A DNA stretch of 64,000 nucleotides, from positions 186,001 through 250,000 of the forward strand of contig NZ_PGCL01000002.1 of the NCBI RefSeq assembly GCF_004297185.1. The letters are read 5' to 3'. Source of the DNA: Methanofollis fontis (GTDB lineage Archaea > Halobacteriota > Methanomicrobia > Methanomicrobiales > Methanofollaceae). A program made the translations under genes and the position numbers. Below, one piece after another: positions 8,754 through 17,483 of this stretch. The first letter of the stretch is position 1, and the number at the start of each line of letters is the position of its first letter. The notes beneath the pieces were generated by a model. It was not told where the DNA came from. It was given only the letters and a program-made list of their open reading frames with translations, and did not search any database.

Positions 8754-9287
8754 TCAGGTGGAGTGTTTACCAAGGCGTCGCCGGCAGTCCGGGCAGAGCG
8801 CCATTTTCTTCCGGTCGAGTTCGGCCAGGGTGGCAGGCTTGAACATCACGCACTCCCGGTCCGTGCAGTGCTCGAGCCCGAAGAGATGCCCCAGTTCATG
8901 ACTGCCCTCCTTTGCCGCCCGGTCCGCCAGGTCGTTGAAGTCTTCCGGTCTCCCGTAGAAACGGTTGTCGAGTCGTGCGGTCGAGATGACGGCGCACCCG
9001 GTCTGCGGGCGGGCAAGTCCGAAGACGAAGTCGCATCCGCCGACGAAGAGGTCGTGGGTGACGATCAGAAGGACCGGGCCGGTGCATCCTGCCCGATTCT
9101 TCATCAGCAGCACACGCTCCAGGATGGCGGCCGCATCATACTGACTCCGTTCAGGGTGGTAGCCGTTGATCAGGGCAGCGGCATCGGCATTGCTGACCGG
9201 CATACCGAGGATCATCTCGACGCGCCGGGCGACCGGGAGGCGGAGTCCGACCGGCACCTGATGATCCCAAATAATCGTAATGCCCAT
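8754..9287 (-). CDS. amzA: Archaemetzincin, zinc metalloprotease
   Basis: The 177-residue protein carries the extended metzincin zinc site HELGHLFGLEHC, followed by a second metal site made of CTDREC, a Met and a final CPDC. This closely matches the archaemetzincin pattern HExxHxxGxxxCx4CxM...CxxC, so the protein should bind a catalytic and a structural zinc. The frame is open far upstream but that part is antisense to the UPF0146 gene; MGITIIWDHQ is the sensible start and gives the usual family length. Its substrate is unknown in archaea. Only 15 nt separate its start from that of the divergent UPF0146 gene. Confidence 0.92.
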   Translation of the reverse strand: MGITIIWDHQVPVGLRLPVARRVEMILGMPVSNADAAALINGYHPERSQYDAAAILERVLLMKNRAGCTGPVLLIVTHDLFVGGCDFVFGLARPQTGCAVISTARLDNRFYGRPEDFNDLADRAAKEGSHELGHLFGLEHCTDRECVMFKPATLAELDRKKMALCPDCRRRLGKHST

Positions 9288-9302
9288 TGTACTCAGATCT
9301 TC

Positions 9303-9704
9303 GTGTCGGTCGCGTATAAACATATTGAAGCCTGTTTCGGCGAGTATATCGCCAGAAACTATCACAACGTCATCGAGATCGGCGTCGGGCAGAACGCCGC
9401 AGTTGCCGAACGCTGTGTCCGTGCCGGTCTGCGGGTCCGGGCGACAGACATCAGGGAACCACCCCTGATACCCGGCGTGGAGGTGCGGCGCGACGATGTC
9501 TTCACCCCGGAGCATTCCTGGTATGCAGGCGCCGACCTGATCTATGCGGTGCGGCCCGGCGTGGAGATGATCCCCCCCCTCATCGATCTCGCCCGCTCCC
9601 TCCGCTGCGACCTGATCGTCTACCACCTCGGGAACGAGGTGTATCTCGACGGCGGCGAGGTGATCGAGTGCGGGATCGTCCTCCACCGCTATGTCCGGTC
9701 TTAG
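9303..9704 (+). CDS. UPF0146 family protein
   Basis: The product of 133 residues begins at GTG. It contains [17 protein letters not shown], a glycine-rich loop like that of Rossmann-type methyltransferases, followed by RATDI and [22 protein letters not shown]. This matches the archaeal UPF0146 family, which looks like a reduced SAM-binding fold without a known reaction. No in-frame ATG exists near the start, and an upstream extension would run antisense through amzA, so GTG 9303 is chosen. The gene overlaps the end of the convergent RFC large-subunit gene by 4 nt. Confidence 0.82.
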   Translation: MSVAYKHIEACFGEYIARNYHNVIEIGVGQNAAVAERCVRAGLRVRATDIREPPLIPGVEVRRDDVFTPEHSWYAGADLIYAVRPGVEMIPPLIDLARSLRCDLIVYHLGNEVYLDGGEVIECGIVLHRYVRS

Positions 9705-11080
9705 AACGAATCGAAAAGGGTTGCCTGATTCAGCGTCGGTTGCCGTTCCTCTTTTTTCGGGGGGTCGGCGGCAGGCGGTTCCTCGGGTTCAGGGACGGTT
9801 TCCTCCTTTTTCTTCAGTCCCTTCTGGAGCGCCTTCATCTCCTTGATCACTGAGCGGGCCCGCTGTTTGTCGTGGAGGAAAAAGTTCAGTTCGTCGGCAT
9901 CGAGATCGAGGTTGCGAGCGAAGGCGAGGGGGTGATCCTCGATGAGCAGGGTGAGCAGGGTGAGGTACTCCTCCCTGATGGTGTGCTGGGGCAGGTCCAT
10001 CGCCCGGGAGAGTTTCTGCATCACCGACGCCCGCACCGCCTTCTGTTTGCGTGCGGCGCCCATCCGCCGCCAGCGGGAGGGCGGCATGATCCGTTGGCGG
10101 ATCCCGGCGCCGCCTGCCGCCGCCTTGACGCCGAGGAGCATCGTCGCATTGGCATAGCGCCAGAGGGTATAGTACTGCCGCCGGTAGGTGAGCCCGATCC
10201 ATTCGTCAGCCCGCGAGACAGCGGCATATGCCTTTGCTGCTGCTGTCGGGTCGGTGAGTGCGTGGAGGTTCCCCTCGATCCATTGCACGACGGTGTCGGG
10301 TGTGTCATCGACGGCCCTGTTGAGGTTCAGGAGGTCGACGTCCGGTTTTCCGGCGAAGGTGGCCGCAATCAGGTCGAAGATCGTCGCACGCTGGTCCTTG
10401 CTCGATGATTGGACGTCCTCCTCATCGACCTCCTGCCGCCCGATCGCCGATGCCTGGAGCATGTTCACGGCCGACCGCACGTCCCCTCCGGCGTTTTCTG
10501 CGATCTTTGTCAGCGCCGCCGGGCTGCAGGCGATTTCCTCCTCCCGGCAGATATCACGGAGTCGGGGCACGATTGAGCGGGCCTGGATCGCCCGAAACTG
10601 CACCGGTTCTCCAATGGCCTTGAGCTCCTTTGCAAGCCCGTAGAGGTCGTTTGCGATAAGCACTATCGGCTGTCTGGACGTCCTGATGATTTCGATGATC
10701 GCCCGGGCGCCGCCCCGATCGGCCGTGCCGTGGAGGTTGTCGGCCTCATCGAGGATGATCAGTTTGCGTTCTGCTCCGCTGAGGCTCCGTGTGGCGCTCG
10801 ATGTCCCGGCGATCCGCTCGATCACCGCCTTCGTCCGCTGGTCACTGGCGTTGAGCTCCACGATCTCCCACTCCATGTCATGTGCGAGGGCATGGGCGGC
10901 CGAAGTCTTGCCGATACCGGGTTTTCCGTGGAGAATGAGAGGCGGACTCCCGACCTTCCATGACCGCGCCCAGTCGACGAGCTCCCGGACGGCAGGGCCG
11001 TTGCCGACGAGATCGGTCAGGCTGTGTGGGCGGTACTTCTCAGTCCAGTCCTGTGCGGTGATTTCAGAGGCCACGGTCAC
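9701..11080 (-). CDS. rfcL: Replication factor C large subunit
   Basis: RfcL with RfcS forms the clamp loader that opens PCNA onto primed DNA. The 459-residue protein has an AAA+ domain with Walker [10 protein letters not shown] (residues 52-60), Walker B LIILDEAD (107-114), then the clamp-loader lid and collar, a charged linker rich in Glu, Lys and Pro, and the C-terminal PCNA-interacting peptide QATLFDSF as its last eight residues. GTG 11080 is the chosen start because AGGAG lies 5 nt before it; a second GTG two codons later is possible. The gene is divergent from the methanogen marker pair. PCNA and primase large subunit are encoded about 41 kb away. Confidence 0.95.
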   Translation of the reverse strand: MTVASEITAQDWTEKYRPHSLTDLVGNGPAVRELVDWARSWKVGSPPLILHGKPGIGKTSAAHALAHDMEWEIVELNASDQRTKAVIERIAGTSSATRSLSGAERKLIILDEADNLHGTADRGGARAIIEIIRTSRQPIVLIANDLYGLAKELKAIGEPVQFRAIQARSIVPRLRDICREEEIACSPAALTKIAENAGGDVRSAVNMLQASAIGRQEVDEEDVQSSSKDQRATIFDLIAATFAGKPDVDLLNLNRAVDDTPDTVVQWIEGNLHALTDPTAAAKAYAAVSRADEWIGLTYRRQYYTLWRYANATMLLGVKAAAGGAGIRQRIMPPSRWRRMGAARKQKAVRASVMQKLSRAMDLPQHTIREEYLTLLTLLIEDHPLAFARNLDLDADELNFFLHDKQRARSVIKEMKALQKGLKKKEETVPEPEEPPAADPPKKEERQPTLNQATLFDSF

Positions 11081-11260
11081 GGATGCTCCTGAATGAGTAC
11101 TTGGCCGGGATGTTATTTGATGGTTGGGAGGGGCAGAACCATTCAGAAAATACCGGACCTCCCGGCAATCCATGACCGACGGTGCTTTCAGCAATCAATC
11201 ACATACATTATCTTTGATGAAACAGAACACCATACAAGCTTACAGGATGTTGGTGTTATC

Positions 11261-12268
11261 GTGACAGAGAAGTGTTCCCCCGATTCAGTCGCCAGATCGG
11301 TTAGAGAATACGAGGGGGTGACGAGAAAACGCGACATTGGCGAATTGATCGAATGCCTGCGAATTCAGGACCAGCCAAACGTCGTCGCCTCGTTCGGTGA
11401 GGATGCAGCGGTGATCCGGCAGGACGGTAATGCCCTCCTGCTCGCTGCCGACGGGATCTGGAGCAAACTGATGGAGGCCGATCCCTTCTGGGCAGGCTAT
11501 TGCGCCGTTCTTGTGAATGTCCATGACATCGCCGCCATGGGCGGAACCCCTCTTGCCATGGTCGATGTGCTCTCTTTTACCAGCAGCACCATCCGGAGCG
11601 AGGTCACCAGGGGGATGCAGACGGCATCGGCCCAGTTCGGCGTGCCGATCGTCGGTGGACACCTTCATCCTGATACTCCCTATTCGGTCATCGATGTGGC
11701 AATCCTCGGCACCGTACGGGTGGACGATGTGATCTATTCCAGCGGCGCCCGGCCCGGCGACCGGGTGATCGCCGCCATTGATCTCGATGGGCGCGTCCAT
11801 CCCTCCTGCATCCTGAACTGGGACTCGGTGACGATGAAGTCCGCCGAGGAGGTCAGGGAACAGATCGGTGTGATGCAGGAACTCGCCCGCCGCCATCTCG
11901 TCACCGCCGGCAAGGACATCTCGAACCCCGGCGTGATCGGAACCCTCGGGATGCTCCTTGAGGTCTCGAAGCGGGGTGCGGTGATCGAACTCGATGCCAT
12001 CCCCCGTCCCGACCTGCGCACGAACAACATCACCTTCGAGCACTGGGTGCGGATGTACCCGGGCATGGGTTTCATCCTCACCTGCAGGGACGAGCATACC
12101 GACGAGGTCTGCCGTCTCTTCCGTGAGGCAGGGATGAATGCGGCGGCGATTGGCTGGATCGACGATACCGATACCCTCTCTGTCTCCTATGAAGGGGTCA
12201 CCACCTCTGTCTTTGACCTGAAGCAGGAAGGGATCATGCGGATCCTGGACAACGCACGCCTGGTATGA
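11261..12268 (+). CDS. Methanogenesis marker protein 2 (AIR synthase-related)
   Basis: The protein belongs to the PurM/AIR-synthase-like ATP-binding superfamily: FGEDAAVIRQDG and DIAAMGGTPLAMVDVL in the N-terminal half and GISNPG-like KDISNPGVIGTLGMLLE in the C-terminal half. This arrangement matches the methanogen-restricted Mmp2 family, whose reaction is not established. GTG 11261 gives 335 residues, close to the usual length; the frame remains open to 11093 but that part looks non-coding and overlaps the rfcL promoter region. Its stop overlaps the start of mtxX by 4 nt. Start choice is uncertain because no clear ribosome-binding site is visible. Confidence 0.85.
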   Translation: MTEKCSPDSVARSVREYEGVTRKRDIGELIECLRIQDQPNVVASFGEDAAVIRQDGNALLLAADGIWSKLMEADPFWAGYCAVLVNVHDIAAMGGTPLAMVDVLSFTSSTIRSEVTRGMQTASAQFGVPIVGGHLHPDTPYSVIDVAILGTVRVDDVIYSSGARPGDRVIAAIDLDGRVHPSCILNWDSVTMKSAEEVREQIGVMQELARRHLVTAGKDISNPGVIGTLGMLLEVSKRGAVIELDAIPRPDLRTNNITFEHWVRMYPGMGFILTCRDEHTDEVCRLFREAGMNAAAIGWIDDTDTLSVSYEGVTTSVFDLKQEGIMRILDNARLV

Positions 12269-13029
12269 TCGTCGGCATCGGTGCGGGGGTTGAACCCGCA
12301 AAGGTAAGGCGGACGGTGGAGCGGATGGCCGAACGAAAGGGCGATGATCTGCGTATCGTCCCCTATTGCTTCCCCGGTGCCATGGAGGGGGAATGCCGGG
12401 AGAGCGATCTCCCCTGGGAGGCGCTGGTGGCGGATCTGGCGGCCGGACGGATCGACGCGGCGGTCAGGGGTAGTCTCCCGGCGAACGAGACACTGAAATG
12501 CCTGAAACAGGCATGCGGCGTCGACCGCCTCGAGCGGATCGCCCTGCTGGAAACGGCGGATGGTGTTCGATTTCTGCTGGCGCCGGTCGGTGTTGATGAG
12601 GGGTGGAGCATTTCTGACCGTCTCTCCCTTGCCGGCAAGGCACAGGCGATCGCCGCCGGACTCGGACTGCCCGAAGATGTCGCAGTGCTCTCCGGGGGTC
12701 GTCTCGGCGATCTCGGGCGTCATCCTGTTGTGGACCGCTCCATGGCCGATGCAGAACTGGTGGCACGGATCGGGGGGTATGAGCATGGAGAGATCCTGAT
12801 CGAGGATGCCGTGGGGCGGTGTGGGGTGATCATTGCCCCTGACGGCATCTCCGGTAACCTCATCTTCAGAACACTCGCCTTACTTGGAAAGGGAACGGGG
12901 CATGGGGCACCGGTAGTGAATATCGACAGGATATTCGTAGATACGTCGCGCGCCTCTCCAGATTACACCGGTGCCGTTGAACTCGCCGCATCGATGATTC
13001 GTCCCAAAAATCCTGAAATTAAGGGTTAA
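12265..13029 (+). CDS. mtxX: Methanogen marker protein 4, MtxX
   Basis: The 254-residue protein resembles the phosphate acetyl/butyryl-transferase fold and fits the methanogen-specific MtxX family (methanogenesis marker 4). Visible features are the N-terminal VGIGAGVEPAKV, the central RGSLPANETL, and the C-terminal SGNLIFRTLALLGKGTGHGAPV, which corresponds to the phosphate-binding region of phosphotransacetylases. The name implies a methyltransferase role but none is proven. It overlaps the marker-2 gene by 4 nt, so the two are translationally coupled and probably act in one methanogen-specific process. Confidence 0.85.
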   Translation: MIVGIGAGVEPAKVRRTVERMAERKGDDLRIVPYCFPGAMEGECRESDLPWEALVADLAAGRIDAAVRGSLPANETLKCLKQACGVDRLERIALLETADGVRFLLAPVGVDEGWSISDRLSLAGKAQAIAAGLGLPEDVAVLSGGRLGDLGRHPVVDRSMADAELVARIGGYEHGEILIEDAVGRCGVIIAPDGISGNLIFRTLALLGKGTGHGAPVVNIDRIFVDTSRASPDYTGAVELAASMIRPKNPEIKG

Positions 13030-13158
13030 ATTTTAAAATAGCCCTCTTAAAATTAATCTGCACTTTTCCTTAAGATATGTCATCTGATCCGCATCTCCAC
13101 GATGAATCCATCTCCGATACGGTATCCGGCGCCATTTTGGCGGCCACAATCAGAAAGG

Positions 13159-13166
13159 TTTAAATA
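13159..13166 (+). promoter_or_regulatory. TATA box of the histone gene
   Basis: A perfect TTTAAATA lies 36-43 nt before the histone ATG, preceded by the purine-rich AGAAAGG (BRE-like). A start site about 25 nt downstream would leave a short leader of roughly 15-20 nt containing GAGGT as ribosome-binding site. Confidence 0.75.
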
Positions 13167-13201
13167 CTCTTCGGGAAACTGTTAATTTAGAGGTAATTGG
13201 C

Positions 13202-13408
13202 ATGGCAGACTTACCTATCGCAGCGGTTGTTCGGATCGCCAAGAAGAATGGTGCTGAGAGAGTAGGCAGCGATGCAGCTGCGGCCCTTGTCGCAAAGGCC
13301 GAAGTATACATCGCCAGCCTGACCAAGGAGGCAAACCGCCTCGCCCAGCACGCGGGCCGCAAGACGATCAAGGAAGAAGATGTTGAACTCGCGGCAAAGT
13401 CCGCCTGA
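13202..13408 (+). CDS. Archaeal histone
   Basis: This 68-residue protein is a single histone fold, similar to HMfA/HMfB, that dimerises and wraps DNA. The N-terminal helix begins LPIAAVVRIAKKNGAERVGSD, the long central helix AAAALVAKAEVYIASLTKEANRLAQHAGR follows, and RKTIKEEDVELAAKSA forms the last loop and helix. The RKTI motif and Lys/Arg contacts for DNA are present. It is monocistronic, with its own strong TATA box and a GAGGT ribosome-binding site. T-rich sequence directly after the stop is a likely terminator. Confidence 0.97.
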   Translation: MADLPIAAVVRIAKKNGAERVGSDAAAALVAKAEVYIASLTKEANRLAQHAGRKTIKEEDVELAAKSA

Positions 13409-13724
13409 GTTCACCTTTTCTTTTCATCTATCTGTTCTCTCTGTTTCTTCTGTACCGTATCCAAGATGTGGATGGCGGGCAGTTCAGCATTCTGCACAGG
13501 TTCCAGGTCCTGTATTCACCATGAATCCTCTCGTTTTCGCGCTGAGATTGTGTGCAGGAACGGTCCCTGAACGGAACGTTGTTGCTGAACCGTCCCGGCC
13601 ATATCGCAATGAGAGGGAGTCGGAGGTGAACACCCCCGTCTCCGAAAATTCAGGTTCAATCGGTCCTGCCATTATCACGGGGTGCCCCTGAACCAGCCCC
13701 CCACAAAAAAGAGTATTCGTAGGT
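13409..13724 (-). other. Intergenic region between histone and hisB
   Basis: About 316 nt hold no convincing gene. A pyrimidine-rich stretch (13411-13450) follows the histone gene and a T6 run on the minus strand (13705-13710) follows hisB, consistent with convergent termination. Open frames of about 100 codons here lack a ribosome-binding site and protein-like composition. Confidence 0.5.
13705..13710 (-). terminator. T-run terminator after the his genes
   Basis: A run of six T on the minus strand lies about 15 nt after the hisB stop codon, at the end of the hisG-hisA-hisB unit. Confidence 0.4.
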
Positions 13725-14306
13725 TCAGAACGTGCCCTTGGTGCTTGGCACGCCGCTTTTCGCCGGATCGATCGCCGCCGCCCGCCCGAGGGCGATCCCG
13801 AACGCCTTGAAGATCGCCTCGGCCATATGATGGTCGTTCCTGCCATAGTAGCGGATATGGGCGGTGATGCCGCCACGGCCGCAGAGACCCTCAAAGAAGT
13901 GCCGGAAGAGGGTGGTGTCAATGCCGCCGACGGTATTGCCGTTGAACTCGCCGTTCCAGACGAGATAACTCCTTCCGCCGATATCCAGCACGACCTCGGC
14001 GAGCGCCTCGTCCATGGGGACGGCGGCGTGCGCAAAGCGAACGATCCCCTTCCCTTCGCCGATCGCCTCGCGGATCGCCGCCCCCATGACGATCCCCAGG
14101 TCCTCGACCAGGTGGTGGGCATCCACATCGAGGTCGCCCTCTGCCGCCACCCTGAGGGCAAAGCCGCCGTGGTGGGCGCATGCCGTGAGCATGTGGTCCA
14201 TGAAGGGGATCCCGGTCTCGATCGCCGGTTCACCTCTGTTGTCCAGCCCGATCGATAGGCTGATATCGGTCTCCTTTGTCCGTCGAATAATCTCTTTCTC
14301 TCTCAT
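13725..14306 (-). CDS. hisB: Imidazoleglycerol-phosphate dehydratase
   Basis: HisB dehydrates imidazole glycerol phosphate to imidazole acetol phosphate in histidine synthesis. The 193-residue monofunctional enzyme has the paired manganese-binding motifs [11 protein letters not shown] and [16 protein letters not shown] and the start [13 protein letters not shown] typical of the family. No phosphatase domain is fused. Its ATG overlaps the hisA stop by 4 nt, so it is the last gene of hisG-hisA-hisB. All catalytic His and Glu residues expected from the motifs are visible. Confidence 0.96.
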   Translation of the reverse strand: MREKEIIRRTKETDISLSIGLDNRGEPAIETGIPFMDHMLTACAHHGGFALRVAAEGDLDVDAHHLVEDLGIVMGAAIREAIGEGKGIVRFAHAAVPMDEALAEVVLDIGGRSYLVWNGEFNGNTVGGIDTTLFRHFFEGLCGRGGITAHIRYYGRNDHHMAEAIFKAFGIALGRAAAIDPAKSGVPSTKGTF

Positions 14307-15013
14307 CGTGCCGCCTCCAGTGCCTCCTCAAGCATGATCTTCCCGCTGTAGAGGGCTGATCCAAGCACCGCCCCCGCAACGCCGAGATCCCGCAATGTCC
14401 GGACGTCTGCGGTGCTCGAGATCCCGCCCGCCACCACCACCGGCAGATGGGTCCTGCCCAGAAGCGCCGCCACCGGCGCCGTATCGATGCCCTGGCAGAG
14501 CCCTTCCACGCTCACGTTGGTGTAGAGGAGCGATCCGGCCCCGAGCAGTTCAAAGCGTTCGGCCCAAGAGAGGAAGTCGCCGGCCTCTTCCTCCCAGCCC
14601 TCGATCACGACCCGTCCTTCGCGGGCGTCCACCCCGGCCATCACCTGCTCCGGGCCGTACTCCAGGGAGAGGTCGCGGACGATTTCAGGTTCCCTGACGG
14701 CGATCGTTCCCAGGATCACCCGCCCGACGCCGATATCGAGCCAGGAACGGGCGTCCTCCATGCTGCGTATGCCGCCGCCGAGCTCCACGAACACGCCGGT
14801 CTCCTGGATCAGGTCCCGGATCACGGCGGCATTCGCGCCGGCACTCCCGAAGGCGCCGTCCAGGTTGATCACATGAAGGGCGTCGGCGCCTGCATCCAGC
14901 CAGCGTCGTGCGTTTTCCAGGGGTGTGCCGTAGGCCGTGGCAGACTCCCGCCGCCCCTGCACGAGCTGCACGCACTGACCGCCCAGGATGTCAACCGCAG
15001 GAAAGATCATCAT
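14303..15013 (-). CDS. hisA: Phosphoribosylformimino-5-aminoimidazole carboxamide ribotide isomerase
   Basis: HisA converts ProFAR to PRFAR by an Amadori rearrangement. The 236-residue product is a single beta/alpha barrel beginning [20 protein letters not shown], with the first catalytic Asp at residue 8 and the second in [10 protein letters not shown]. Phosphate-binding loops VELGGGIRS and VVAGGISS are present on each half-barrel. Two adjacent ATG codons could serve as start. It lies 6 nt after hisG and overlaps hisB. Confidence 0.95.
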   Translation of the reverse strand: MMIFPAVDILGGQCVQLVQGRRESATAYGTPLENARRWLDAGADALHVINLDGAFGSAGANAAVIRDLIQETGVFVELGGGIRSMEDARSWLDIGVGRVILGTIAVREPEIVRDLSLEYGPEQVMAGVDAREGRVVIEGWEEEAGDFLSWAERFELLGAGSLLYTNVSVEGLCQGIDTAPVAALLGRTHLPVVVAGGISSTADVRTLRDLGVAGAVLGSALYSGKIMLEEALEAAR

Positions 15014-15019
15014 GGGGCA

Positions 15020-15892
15020 TCAGGGGATCATCCGCTCGATCGACATCACCAGGATGTCCCTGGCCCCCGCCTGTTTCAGGCGGGTGATCAGCTGGTAGAC
15101 GCGCTCCTCCGCCACCACGGCATGCACCGCCACCAGTCCGTCATGCGAGGCGACGTCCATCACCGTCGGCCCGCCGAGTCCGGGGAGGAGTTCCTCGATC
15201 TCCGGGAGAACGTCACGGGAGGCGTTCATCATGATATAGCACTGCCCCTTCGCCCGCACCACGCTCTCAAGGGCCAGGAGCACCTCGTCGATCTTCTGCC
15301 GCTTCTGCTGGAGGGAGTCGGGGTTTGCGATCACCCAGGTCGTCGTCGTCAGCACCTCGCCCAGGATGCGCATCCGCATCGCCTGGAGGGTGGTGCCGGT
15401 GCTGGTGAGGTCGACGATGGCGTCGGCAATGCCGAGGTGCGGGGTTGCCTCGCAGGCGCCCCCCACCGGGACGATCGTGACCCCCACCCCGAAGCGCTCG
15501 AAATAGGCGCGGGTGATGTTCGGGAACTCGGTCGCCACCTTTGCGCCTGCAAGATCGGCGACGGCGTTCACCTCCGCCTCCTCCGGGACGGCGACCACCA
15601 GTCGTGCCCGCCCCATCCGCAGGTCGAGCAGTTCATTGACCACAGAACCGCGCTCCATCACCATATCGTGGCCGGTGACGCCGATATCGGCGGCGCCGTT
15701 CGCCACATATTCGGGGATGTCGATGGGCCGGGCGAACAGCACCTCGATCCCGGGGTCCACGGTCTTGGCGATGAGGTTGCGCCCTCCGGTCTCAACCAGA
15801 TGGATCCCGCTCTTTTCCACGATCTCTCTGATGGGCTGTGCGATCCGTCCCTTGTTCGGGATGGCAAGGCGTATCCGGGTTGTCTCGGTCAT
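15020..15892 (-). CDS. hisG: ATP phosphoribosyltransferase, long form
   Basis: HisG joins ATP and PRPP in the first, feedback-controlled step of histidine synthesis. At 290 residues it is the long hexameric form: two catalytic lobes (RLAIPNKGRIAQPIREI at the N-terminus, DLTSTGTTLQ as PRPP loop) and the C-terminal HisG_C regulatory domain ending in DILVMSIERMIP, which binds histidine. No hisZ is therefore needed. It is the first gene of hisG-hisA-hisB; other his genes are not in the window. Confidence 0.95.
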   Translation of the reverse strand: MTETTRIRLAIPNKGRIAQPIREIVEKSGIHLVETGGRNLIAKTVDPGIEVLFARPIDIPEYVANGAADIGVTGHDMVMERGSVVNELLDLRMGRARLVVAVPEEAEVNAVADLAGAKVATEFPNITRAYFERFGVGVTIVPVGGACEATPHLGIADAIVDLTSTGTTLQAMRMRILGEVLTTTTWVIANPDSLQQKRQKIDEVLLALESVVRAKGQCYIMMNASRDVLPEIEELLPGLGGPTVMDVASHDGLVAVHAVVAEERVYQLITRLKQAGARDILVMSIERMIP

Positions 15893-15946
15893 GTCTCTCT
15901 CACTGCTGGAATGGGTGCTTATCGGTAAAAAGGGTGTGTGCGGGTT

Positions 15947-17152
15947 TCAGAAGGTCTTCAGTTCCCCTCTGATCACCCGCTCGGTGACCGAGGCGATATC
16001 TGCAAGACCGGTGTCGATGACCGCCTCTACGCCGGGCATAATCTTTGACATATCATATCCCGGTTTCGGGATCACCTGTGCGCTCGCCACCAGGGGCTGG
16101 TCGATGGGGTGACCGATCTGGGAGAGGAGGCGGATATAGATCTCCTCGATGCCCTCCACCTCGGCGACGCAGGTGTTTGCGACCTCGGTGGCGAGCAGGT
16201 TGTAGATCTTGCCGATGTGGTTGATCGGGTTCTTGCCGCTCGTTGCCTCCATGCTCATCGGCCTGCCGGGGGTGATCAGCCCGTTGCAGCGGTTGCCGCG
16301 GCCCACCGATCCGTCGTCGCCCATCTCGGCCGAGGTGCCGTTCACGGTCAGGAAGACGCTGCCGGCGGTGATGTCGTCGGCGGTGTTCACGTCTACGTGC
16401 ACCTTCCTGCTGGTGAACTGCGGTGCGATCTCCTCGATCGACTCCCGCAGGCGGTTCACCGTCTCGACGTACTCCCCGATATCGGTGAGGTAGCGGTCGA
16501 CCATCGCCACGGCCAGGGTGAGGGTGATGGCGTCGGTGTCACGCAGCCCCATCACCTTGACGTCGGTGCCGATCGCCGGGTTGCGGGGCCGGTAGACATC
16601 GTCGATATAGTCGGAGACGCCCTTGACCAGACTCTCGGTCTCACTGAAGGGGGCGTGCCCGATGCCGAACGAGGTGTCGTTCGCCCGCATCATCGCCGAT
16701 CCGCCGCAGGCCTTGAAGACGTCCCGCAGGTCGGTCGAGCCCGATCCCATGCGGCAGTCCACGATGATGTCGCCCTCCATGTTCATGATCGGGATGATGC
16801 CCCTGACATAGGCGCGTGCCGCCTCGACGGCGATAGTGTCTGCCGGGATATTGATGCCATCAAAGGATTTCGTCGCCCTTCCGGTCAGGAGGGCGTATAT
16901 CGGCCGTACGACCCGACCGCCCCCGAAGTGGGGGATCGATTCGCCGGCCACGATCTCGCCCTGGTCGGTGTTGTGGTGCAGGTAGACGCCGCACTCCTCG
17001 ATATAAGCCTTGCAGAGGGCTCGGGATATCGCCTCTGCGATGCCGTCGGCGATGCTGTCCGGGTGGCCGATGCCCTTGCGCTCGACCAGTTCGATCTGCT
17101 GCTGTTCGATGGGTGTCTGTTCGATCTGTTCAACCCTGATATTTCTGCTCAT
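15947..17152 (-). CDS. mat: S-adenosylmethionine synthetase, archaeal type
   Basis: The enzyme makes S-adenosylmethionine from ATP and methionine. The 401-residue protein is the archaeal MAT, distinct in sequence from bacterial MetK. Characteristic segments are VERKGIGHPDSIADGIAE near the N-terminus, HHNTDQGEIVAG, DCRMGSGSTDL, GRGNRCNGLITPGRPMSMEATSGKNP and HIGKIYNLLA. The start MSRNIRVEQ is chosen because GAGGG lies 5 nt upstream of it; an in-frame ATG 4 codons earlier lacks this. A TATA-like element (AATATAGT on the minus strand near 17208-17215) lies roughly 55-65 nt upstream. Confidence 0.96.
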   Translation of the reverse strand: MSRNIRVEQIEQTPIEQQQIELVERKGIGHPDSIADGIAEAISRALCKAYIEECGVYLHHNTDQGEIVAGESIPHFGGGRVVRPIYALLTGRATKSFDGINIPADTIAVEAARAYVRGIIPIMNMEGDIIVDCRMGSGSTDLRDVFKACGGSAMMRANDTSFGIGHAPFSETESLVKGVSDYIDDVYRPRNPAIGTDVKVMGLRDTDAITLTLAVAMVDRYLTDIGEYVETVNRLRESIEEIAPQFTSRKVHVDVNTADDITAGSVFLTVNGTSAEMGDDGSVGRGNRCNGLITPGRPMSMEATSGKNPINHIGKIYNLLATEVANTCVAEVEGIEEIYIRLLSQIGHPIDQPLVASAQVIPKPGYDMSKIMPGVEAVIDTGLADIASVTERVIRGELKTF

Positions 17153-17483
17153 TTCATCCCTCAATATCGTAGAATAATAGTAAGACGATTGGGCATCATT
17201 TAACGTTTACTATATTTCAACGTGGTTGCTGGCGCCGTTTCTGAAAAGGGCTCATGATTCTTGGAGAAATCTGCCGGTATTTCTCCCGGGAAAGGGATGA
17301 GATGCTTGTTATGTTTGTGGGTAATATGATCGGGGGGTGATGGTCTCTGTCGATGCCGCGCTGGGGGGTTCGTTCTATTCGGGGATGATGAGGGTTGTTT
17401 CGGTCGTTTTCACTCATTCCTGCCTTTTTTGTGCCCCTGCGTGGAGGGGGTGGGAGCCCCCAATCCAGAAAAAATGGTAGCAA
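17153..17483. other. Intergenic region between mat and the secreted-protein operon
   Basis: About 330 nt hold the probable mat promoter at the left and the 3' end signal of the surface-protein gene at the right, where a T6 run on the minus strand lies near 17471-17476. Open frames of 88-101 codons here have no ribosome-binding site and unusual composition. I see no gene or RNA in it. Confidence 0.45.

Noticed and set aside
13380-13691. A 103-codon frame after the histone gene
   Set aside because: It has no ribosome-binding site, overlaps the histone end and lacks protein-like composition.
14447-15928. A 493-codon open frame on the plus strand
   Set aside because: It is antisense to hisA and hisG and has shadow-type composition.
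17217-17483. An 88-codon frame between mat and the surface operon
   Set aside because: It has an unusual Pro/Arg/His composition and lies in a region better read as promoter and terminator.
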